10,724 nucleotides of DNA from Gemmatimonadota bacterium (GTDB lineage: Bacteria; Gemmatimonadota; Gemmatimonadetes; Gemmatimonadales; Gemmatimonadaceae). This document shows positions 1-4,401 of the stretch, one piece after another. The position numbers were made by a program, and so were the translations under genes. The notes beneath the pieces are model-generated. The model searched no databases. It saw nothing but the letters and a program-made list of their open reading frames with translations, and had not been told where the DNA came from. Within the stretch, counting starts at the first letter, position 1. Every line of letters starts with the position of its first letter. Location: contig JAHFCS010000031.1 in NCBI GenBank assembly GCA_023249395.1, positions 1 through 10,724 of the forward strand, read 5' to 3'.

Positions 1-498
1 GAGAACGTCAGGCTTGCTCACAACACCACCGCGGCCCGTGCCAGCGACTGACGCGACATCGATCCCCGATTCCGCAGCAACTCGGCGGGCGGCAGGTGAC
101 GACTTGACGCTGCCGTCTCCCAAAGGAGCCCCGGCGCTCGGTGCCTTTGCTGGCGGGGCAGGGGTAGCCGCACCGGTACCCGAAGGAGTAGCTGCGGCTG
201 TCGGCGCTCCCACCGCCGTAGTCGCACGGGCTTCACCGCCTGATGAAGCGACGGCGCCCGTCGCGGTCTCGTCGAGCTCGCCGAGCAGGTCGCCGACCTT
301 CAAGACGGCACCTTCGGCAGCTGAGCGTTTCGCGAGCATGCCGGCGCGAGGAGCCGGAACTTCGACCGTGATCTTGTCCGTCTCGAGCTCCACCAGAGTG
401 TCGCCGCTGGCGACTGCCTCGCCCTCGTTCTTGAGCCAGCGTGAGACCGTCGCTTCGACGATCGATTCACCCAGCGGCGGGACCTTTATGGGTAGCAT
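1..498 (-). CDS. sucB: Dihydrolipoyllysine-residue succinyltransferase (2-oxoglutarate dehydrogenase E2), N-terminal part, cut by window edge
   Basis: E2 core of the 2-oxoglutarate dehydrogenase complex. It moves the succinyl group from E1 to CoA through a swinging lipoyl-lysine (TCA cycle, cytoplasm). The first 166 codons are visible; the catalytic domain lies beyond base 1. Residues 1-75 form a lipoyl domain: the opening KVPPLGESIVEATVSRW is typical of SucB, and the lipoylated lysine is K42 in ELETDKITVEVPAP. Residues about 80-125 are an Ala/Pro/Gly-rich hinge. Residues about 128-164 are a peripheral subunit-binding domain (SPAARRVAAESGID, then GTGRGG) that docks E1/E3. The ATG at 498-496 is fixed by an in-frame TGA immediately upstream. 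No Shine-Dalgarno is visible, so the mRNA may be SD-independent or leaderless. A branched-chain or pyruvate E2 cannot be fully excluded without the catalytic domain, but the lipoyl-domain start favours SucB. Confidence 0.85.
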   Translation of the reverse strand, partial: MLPIKVPPLGESIVEATVSRWLKNEGEAVASGDTLVELETDKITVEVPAPRAGMLAKRSAAEGAVLKVGDLLGELDETATGAVASSGGEARATTAVGAPTAAATPSGTGAATPAPPAKAPSAGAPLGDGSVKSSPAARRVAAESGIDVASVAGTGRGGVVSKPDVL

Positions 499-547
499 TC
501 AGGTGAGAGCGGAAAGAGAACAAACCCGGTATCTTCCGGCGGCATCG

Positions 548-564
548 CGCACGCAGGGCGTGCG
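548..564. promoter_or_regulatory. Perfect 7-bp inverted repeat in the divergent sucB / dehydrogenase intergenic region
   Basis: CGCACGC (548-554) and GCGTGCG (558-564) are exact inverse complements separated by AGG. The repeat lies between two divergent genes and 8 bases ahead of an AT-rich TATAAC (573-578), which could be a -10 element for the plus-strand gene; its reverse strand offers TATATT (576-571) toward sucB. No convincing -35 is seen for either direction. The element could be an operator for a dimeric regulator or a small hairpin. It has no T-tract, so it is not a canonical terminator. The role is inferred from position only. Confidence 0.35.
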
Positions 565-592
565 GCTCTGAATATAACGCTCGAGGTTTTCG

Positions 593-1630
593 TTGCGAGC
601 ACTCACCATCTCCGCGCACGGCGGACTCGACCAGCTCGAGTACCGCACCGATCTGCCAGTCCCCGAAGTTTCCGCGGGACAGGTACGCGTATGCGTGACC
701 GCGGCAGGACTGAATCACCTCGATCTCTTCATGCTTCAGGGACTGCCGGGACTCACGCTCCGGCCGCCGTGGGTGATGGGCGCTGACGCAACCGGTGTCG
801 TGGACGCGATTGGCGACGGCGCTGTTACGGAAGTCAAAGCCGGCGACACCGTCATCATCAATCCCGGAATCAGCGACGGCACGTGCGAGTACTGCCGCGC
901 CGGAGAGCAATCGCTCTGCGTGCGCTTCGGCATACTCGGCGAACATCACCCGGGGACATTGGCCGAGTATGTGGTCGTGCCGGCCGGGAATGTGCGGCGA
1001 ATTCCCGGTGAGATTCCATCCGAGATCGCGGCGGCGTACACGCTTGCGGCAATCACGGCATGGCGAATGGTGGTCACCCGTGCCGGCGTCGGTCCGACCG
1101 ATGAAGTACTGATCTGGGGGATTGGCGGCGGGGTTGCCCTGGCAGCGCTCGGGATTGCGAAGCAGCTCGGTGCGCGGGTATGGGTCACTTCGAGCAGCGA
1201 TGAGAAGCTGGAACGCGCACGAAAGCTCGGCGCCGACGAGACGCTGAACTACCGAGCGACTGATGTCGCGAAGGAAATCCGGTCGCGCACCGGAAAGCGG
1301 GGCGTGAGCGTGGTGCTGGACAACGTCGGACATGACACCTGGAAGCAATCGCTTGGCGCCCTGGGAAAACGGGGGCGACTGGTGACTTGCGGCGGGACAT
1401 CGGGTCCCATGGTGGAGACCGACATACGCCGGCTTTTCTGGAATCAGTGGACGATCATGGGCTCGACGATGGGAAACGACGCCGAATTCGACGCAGTGGC
1501 GAAGGAGCTCACGGAAGGACGGCTCTTCCCGGTGGTGGATTCGGTGTTCGCACTCGAGAAGGGGCGGGAAGCTTTCGCCCGGCTCGCCAGCGGCAATCAG
1601 TTCGGCAAGATAGTGGTGCGAGTTGCATGA
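593..1630 (+). CDS. Zinc-lobe medium-chain dehydrogenase/reductase (alcohol dehydrogenase / quinone oxidoreductase superfamily)
   Basis: A 345-residue NAD(P)H-dependent oxidoreductase of the MDR superfamily; the substrate is unknown. The GroES-like domain covers about 1-135 and the Rossmann domain about 140-290, with the nucleotide-binding turn GIGGGVALAALG at 176-187 and the following strand VWVTSSSDEK. The lobe that normally carries structural zinc is present, but its first cysteine position is D95, followed by C98, C101 and C109. Catalytic-zinc ligands are absent: the usual Cys is N41 (GLNHLD) and the usual GHE is G63-A-D. This resembles zinc-independent quinone-reductase-type members more than classical alcohol dehydrogenases. 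The start is TTG at 593, giving MRALTISAHGG, the expected family N-terminus; a weak CGAGG (582-586) lies just upstream. The stop overlaps the next gene by ATGA, so the two are probably translationally coupled. Confidence 0.88.
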   Translation: MRALTISAHGGLDQLEYRTDLPVPEVSAGQVRVCVTAAGLNHLDLFMLQGLPGLTLRPPWVMGADATGVVDAIGDGAVTEVKAGDTVIINPGISDGTCEYCRAGEQSLCVRFGILGEHHPGTLAEYVVVPAGNVRRIPGEIPSEIAAAYTLAAITAWRMVVTRAGVGPTDEVLIWGIGGGVALAALGIAKQLGARVWVTSSSDEKLERARKLGADETLNYRATDVAKEIRSRTGKRGVSVVLDNVGHDTWKQSLGALGKRGRLVTCGGTSGPMVETDIRRLFWNQWTIMGSTMGNDAEFDAVAKELTEGRLFPVVDSVFALEKGREAFARLASGNQFGKIVVRVA

Positions 1631-1851
1631 CCGAGAGCGCCCAGTACTCGGCCGACGAGCTCGTGCAGATACGTGACACTTACGCGGAAAGCTCCTCTTC
1701 GGAGTGTCCCCGCTGCCATGTGGCGATGACGCAGCGTCCAATCGGCGGGGGCTCGTTCGGGCTTGGCTATGCGCGGCGGCGCGAGTGGCTGATCTGTCCC
1801 CGCTGTCACCGGAGCGCCATTTTCGACGTAAGGCGGGGCACGCGGAATTAG
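1627..1851 (+). CDS. Small zinc-ribbon protein, 74 residues
   Basis: A 74-residue protein with two CPRCH knuckles, C27/C30 and C57/C60, separated by a Gly/Arg-rich loop (GGGSFGLGYARRREWLI). This is the layout of a Cys4 zinc ribbon and predicts one bound zinc. The N-terminal 25 residues are polar and acidic (ADELVQIRDTYAE) and may form a helix. The ATG at 1627 overlaps the dehydrogenase stop as ATGA, the typical arrangement for coupled translation, so the two are likely co-expressed. A longer reading frame from 1387 exists in the same phase but lies inside the dehydrogenase gene and is not needed. The function is not recognised: it could bind nucleic acid, or be a small zinc-bound accessory protein. 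Confidence 0.7.
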   Translation: MTESAQYSADELVQIRDTYAESSSSECPRCHVAMTQRPIGGGSFGLGYARRREWLICPRCHRSAIFDVRRGTRN

Positions 1852-1919
1852 CGAGCGAAAGCCGGCTGCGTCTGCTATTCTTAAGCGCTGTAATCACGCA
1901 CTTCAGTAGAGAGTCACCA

Positions 1920-2675
1920 GTGGGCGATACCACCGCCGTGGCCTTTTCCGACCGGCTTCAGGACAGCTTCGAGCAATTGTACCGCTACGTGCCTGCGCTG
2001 TTCGGCGCGATGGTCATTCTCTTCGCGGGCTATCTCCTCGCACGGCTGTTCGAGAAGGGAACGGAGAGGGTTCTCCGCAAGATAAAGTTCAACCATCTCC
2101 TCGAGCGCGGCGGAGTGATGGACGCCGTCGAGCGCGCCGGTTCGCATCTGAACCCAACCAGGATTGCGGCGAGCGTCGTCTTCTGGTTCGTGATGTTCAC
2201 GGTGATGCTCGTTGCCGCCAATGCGCTGGGTCTCCAGTCGCTGGCGAACGTTTTCTCGGAGCTGGTCAGCTACATCCCGAGCGTCATCGCCGCCATCGTA
2301 ATCATCATCGTCGGCATCGTGCTCGGCGGATTCGTCGGCGGGCTGATCATGGCGTCGGCAGGCGGGCTGCACGGTGGCCCGACGCTGTCACGTGTCGGCA
2401 AGGGCGGCGTGATCGTACTCGCGGTATTCATGGCGCTACAGGAGCTCGGTGTCGCGAGCGAGATCGTCACGACCGCATTCGCGATTTTGTTTGGCGCGGT
2501 TGCGCTGGCGCTCGCGCTTGCGTTCGGGCTCGGCAACCGCGAGCTGGCGGGTGAGGTGACTCGCGAGTGGTACGCCCGCTATCGCGCAGAAAAGGACGCG
2601 ATCGATCGAGCTGATGCCCAGCTCGACCTGGAGGATGAGGTCGAGGCTGCAAGCTACGACGGGCCGACGCACTAA
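1920..2675 (+). CDS. Multi-pass membrane protein of the mechanosensitive-channel TM-helix type (CmpX-like)
   Basis: A 251-residue inner-membrane protein. Predicted membrane segments lie at about 24-43, 82-101, 108-133, 153-168 and 171-193. The segment AILFGAVALALALAFGLGNRELAGE, with the Gly/Ala-rich helix running into an amphipathic GxGNRELAGE tail, is the conserved TM-helix repeat (Pfam PF05552 type) of small MscS-related or CmpX proteins. No MscS beta-domain follows; the protein ends in an acidic tail (DAQLDLEDEVEAA). It may form or modulate a conductance at the membrane, but the activity is inferred from family resemblance. I chose GTG at 1920 (VGDTTAVAFSDRLQDSF) because the frame upstream overlaps the zinc-ribbon gene and looks non-native; GAGAG at 1909-1913 could serve as ribosome binding site. 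A weak TATTCT (1876-1881) may be a -10. Confidence 0.8.
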   Translation: MGDTTAVAFSDRLQDSFEQLYRYVPALFGAMVILFAGYLLARLFEKGTERVLRKIKFNHLLERGGVMDAVERAGSHLNPTRIAASVVFWFVMFTVMLVAANALGLQSLANVFSELVSYIPSVIAAIVIIIVGIVLGGFVGGLIMASAGGLHGGPTLSRVGKGGVIVLAVFMALQELGVASEIVTTAFAILFGAVALALALAFGLGNRELAGEVTREWYARYRAEKDAIDRADAQLDLEDEVEAASYDGPTH

Positions 2676-2706
2676 GGCCGAACGCGCGAGGCCGTCTAGC
2701 GCTCCG

Positions 2707-3012
2707 CTACTCTTTCCCGACCTCTTCTGCCTGTGCCTTGCGAACGGCGGCCTCGATAGCTTCGGCTGCGCCGTGCGAGAGTCCATTGATCACAATGGGC
2801 TGAGAGCCGCCCGAGGTCTCGATGGTCATGTTCGACCAGATCATCCCGCGATTCACTCGGAGGGACGATACGTGCTGGCAGTTGATCGCTTCCTCGGTAA
2901 GCCCGAACCACCTGCTCTTTCGATACCTGATCTGATTGCCGTCGACGGTAATGCTCGCGGGAAAGATCCGGTTTCCCGATGTGAAGCGGCTGGCGTGGTA
3001 TTCGGAGGCCAT
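2707..3012 (-). CDS. Small PH-like domain protein
   Basis: A 101-residue protein with no signal peptide or membrane segment. Residues about 18-90 alternate short beta strands and end in one helix: ITVDGNQIRYRKSRWFGLTEE, INCQHVSSLRVNRGMIWSNMTIET, PIVINGLSHGAAEAIEAAVRKAQ. This strand-rich fold closed by an Ala-rich helix matches bacterial PH-like proteins, which often act as small scaffolds near membranes. No catalytic motif is visible. It converges with the upstream membrane-protein gene (gap 31 bases, no strong terminator seen) and diverges from the small-TM/sigma module over 132 bases. The start is ATG (3012-3010); no clear Shine-Dalgarno precedes it. The family call is by pattern recognition; the function is unknown. 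Confidence 0.68.
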   Translation of the reverse strand: MASEYHASRFTSGNRIFPASITVDGNQIRYRKSRWFGLTEEAINCQHVSSLRVNRGMIWSNMTIETSGGSQPIVINGLSHGAAEAIEAAVRKAQAEEVGKE

Positions 3013-3091
3013 TGGTGTGGTTCGGGTTGAGTTAGGACGACCAGTGGAAGGAAAAGTGGCTCGATCCGAACCATTTGACGAGTCGAGGCCT

Positions 3092-3144
3092 CATGCAAAG
3101 TGGAGACTTAGTCCGAATCCTCATTTGCTCTCTGGGTAGATACT
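3092..3144 (+). repeat. Leader block set, copy 1, ahead of the 38-residue gene
   Basis: Three short blocks occur in order: CATGCAAA (3092-3099), CCTCATTTG (3119-3127) and AGATACT (3138-3144), the last touching the ATG at 3145. The same three blocks recur in the same order at 3267-3292 ahead of the next gene, with shorter spacers. The pattern suggests a duplicated leader or shared regulatory sites; it is read directly from the sequence, while the role is inferred. Confidence 0.5.
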
Positions 3145-3261
3145 ATGACCTCAAGGAACATGCTGTCCACAACGCCCGCGATGCGACGCTTCCTCATCAT
3201 CTTCGCCATCGTTGAAGCAGTGGTGATGGGCTGGGCCATCCTGTCCTGGAATCTCAGGTAG
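3145..3261 (+). CDS. Very small single-TM membrane protein, 38 residues
   Basis: A 38-residue open frame starting MTSRNMLSTTPAMRR and ending SWNLR. One hydrophobic helix (about 15-34) carries a glutamate, E24, in the motif A-I-V-E-A; the Arg pair at 14-15 predicts a cytoplasmic N-terminus. Counting codons by hand, 31 of 38 third positions are G or C, in line with a real gene in this GC-rich DNA. Its TM segment aligns without gaps to the first TM of the next gene's product (M13-A31 with M24-A42; nine identities, including R, A, V, E, A). No strong Shine-Dalgarno is seen. It lies 37 bases ahead of the 95-residue gene. It may be a diverged or shortened paralogue of that protein. The function is unknown; existence is fairly likely but unproven. 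Confidence 0.55.
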   Translation: MTSRNMLSTTPAMRRFLIIFAIVEAVVMGWAILSWNLR

Positions 3262-3266
3262 CTTTG

Positions 3267-3292
3267 CATGCAAAACCTCATTTGGAGATACT
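3267..3292 (+). repeat. Leader block set, copy 2, ahead of the 95-residue gene
   Basis: CATGCAAA (3267-3274), CCTCATTTG (3276-3284) and AGATACT (3286-3292) repeat the order seen at 3092-3144, but with single-base spacers. This copy includes GGAG (3284-3287), a plausible Shine-Dalgarno 11 bases before the ATG at 3299, so part of the conserved block may be a translation signal rather than an operator. Confidence 0.5.
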
Positions 3293-3298
3293 GAACCC

Positions 3299-3586
3299 AT
3301 GTCCGCCCAGAATCTCGACACAGTCCGCCAAAGTGTCCTCGATCGCATGGAGCGCAGCGACAAACTGATGCGGGGCGCGTTGATCGGAGCTGCCCTCGTC
3401 GAAGCTCTCCTGCTCTTCGTCGCACTCCGACTGCTCGACTGGCACGATCGCGTCGACCGGCTGCTCTTCGTTCTCTTCATGCTGAACTACATGGTCCTGA
3501 GCCTCGGCCTCATCGCCCTCGCGGGGCACGTGTCGCGCTCGATCGGCCGCGTGTTGCTGGCGATGGATCCCGGCGCTCCGCGCTAG
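3299..3586 (+). CDS. Small two-TM membrane protein beside the ECF sigma gene
   Basis: A 95-residue protein. Residues 1-23 form a polar, amphipathic N-terminal helix (LDTVRQSVLDRMERSDKL). Two membrane helices follow at about 25-46 and 54-76, joined by a short charged loop (LDWHDRVDR), and a short basic helix (HVSRSIGRVLLAMD) closes the protein. E35 lies inside TM1 in A-L-V-E-A, matching E24 of the 38-residue neighbour. Both termini are predicted cytoplasmic. It ends 42 bases before the sigma factor gene on the same strand and is probably in its operon. By position it could tether or inhibit the sigma factor, but no anti-sigma zinc motif (HxxxCxxC) is present, so that role is inference. The start ATG is supported by GGAG at 3284-3287. 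Confidence 0.78.
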   Translation: MSAQNLDTVRQSVLDRMERSDKLMRGALIGAALVEALLLFVALRLLDWHDRVDRLLFVLFMLNYMVLSLGLIALAGHVSRSIGRVLLAMDPGAPR

Positions 3587-3628
3587 GCGATCAGATCCCG
3601 CCGCCCCAATAGCGGCCAGCCGAATCCC

Positions 3629-4270
3629 ATGGTGGAGGGGCGAGCCACTGCTCCATCCAGCGGCCACCCGGCGACAGCTCGAGAGCTCTCGCTCCTCGTT
3701 GCCCGCGCGCAGTCGGGTGATCGCGACGCGCTCGACCAACTACTCCGGTCGCTCCAGGACCCGCTCTATCGACATGTGCTCGCAATCGTGCGCGACTCCG
3801 ATATCGCGCTCGACGTGCTTCAGGATTCGCTGTTCACGATCAGCCGTAAACTGAAAACCCTCCGCGATTCACTGTGGCTGAAAGCCTGGGCCTATCGAAT
3901 CGCCACCAGGACGGCGATCCGTAAATCGCGCTCGGAGAAACGATGGAGCGAAACTCTGCGTGATGATGAATTGGCCAGCCTGGAAAACCCCGAAGCCGAT
4001 GACCGCTTCGAGCCTGAGCTCCTCGCTGTACTCCCGTCCCTGGTCGATGCCCTCCCTCCTGCGAGCCAGGTCGTACTCCGGATGCACTACCTCGAGAGTC
4101 TGACGCACACCGAGATCGCCGAGGCTTTGGAGATCGCCTTGGGTACAGTCAAATCGCGTCTCGCTTACGGCCTCGACGTCCTTAGAAAAGAGCTTGCGAA
4201 TCGAAATTTTCGGCCGTCGCAATATTCCGCTTCGCCCGATAAAACGGCCCCCGATACAATCCCTTTGTAA
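3629..4270 (+). CDS. ECF-type RNA polymerase sigma factor (sigma-70 family)
   Basis: A 213-residue alternative sigma factor that would direct RNA polymerase to a specific promoter set. Region 2 spans about 21-105: the start is LSLLVARAQSGDRDALDQLL, the core-binding and -10 segment is IALDVLQDSLFTISRKL (59-75), and the recognition part is WLKAWAYRIATRTAIRKSRSEKR. Region 4 spans about 132-188 with the helix-turn-helix LTHTEIAEALEIALGTVKSRL (158-178), which reads the -35. An acidic linker (ASLENPEADDRFEPE) separates them, and regions 1 and 3 are missing, as in ECF factors. A polar tail of about 25 residues follows region 4. The start is ATG at 3629; GTG at 3632 is a possible alternative, and no clear Shine-Dalgarno is seen. 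No zinc-binding anti-sigma gene is adjacent; the only neighbours are the small TM proteins upstream. The target promoter is unknown. Confidence 0.9.
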   Translation: MVEGRATAPSSGHPATARELSLLVARAQSGDRDALDQLLRSLQDPLYRHVLAIVRDSDIALDVLQDSLFTISRKLKTLRDSLWLKAWAYRIATRTAIRKSRSEKRWSETLRDDELASLENPEADDRFEPELLAVLPSLVDALPPASQVVLRMHYLESLTHTEIAEALEIALGTVKSRLAYGLDVLRKELANRNFRPSQYSASPDKTAPDTIPL

Positions 4271-4308
4271 GTGCTTGCGCCATAACGCTTTATCGCGCCG
4301 GTGGAACG

Positions 4309-4337
4309 TTGATTTCGGCGCCTCTTTGGGCTATATT
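4309..4337 (+). promoter_or_regulatory. Sigma-70-like promoter for gyrA
   Basis: TTGATT (4309-4314) and TATATT (4332-4337) are separated by exactly 17 bases and match the -35/-10 consensus at four or five of six positions each. Transcription would start near 4344 and leave a leader of nearly 60 bases before the gyrA ATG. It lies in the 131-base gap after the sigma gene, so gyrA probably has its own promoter. Read by eye, not tested. Confidence 0.65.
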
Positions 4338-4401
4338 TCAAGACTGTGCAACCGGGCCCCAAAAACACCCCTTCGCCCGACCTGAACGCCTCAAATAATC
4401 A

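Noticed and set aside
14..571. 185-residue plus-strand frame
   Set aside because: Antisense to sucB; the Ala/Pro/Ser-rich composition simply mirrors the hinge and lipoyl domain codons.
1704..1919. Earlier ATG start (1704) for the mechanosensitive-type membrane protein
   Set aside because: The extra 72 residues overlap the zinc-ribbon gene in another frame and look like out-of-frame translation; GTG at 1920 gives a sensible N-terminus.
467..1933. 488-residue open frame on the minus strand
   Set aside because: It runs antisense through the well-supported dehydrogenase and zinc-ribbon genes. Its product is Arg/Ser/His-rich without domains, typical of antisense frames in GC-rich coding DNA.
2676..2706. 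GGCC...GGCC short dyad between the convergent membrane-protein and PH-like genes
   Set aside because: A four-base stem with no T-run; too weak to call a terminator.
2614..3030. 138-residue plus-strand frame opposite the PH-like gene
   Set aside because: The minus-strand product has a coherent strand-helix pattern and a family resemblance; this one does not, and it overlaps the end of the membrane-protein gene.
3061..3110. Possible promoter with TTGACG (3075-3080) ahead of the small-TM module
   Set aside because: No acceptable -10 lies 16-18 bases downstream, and no ECF-type GGAAC/CGTC pair is found.
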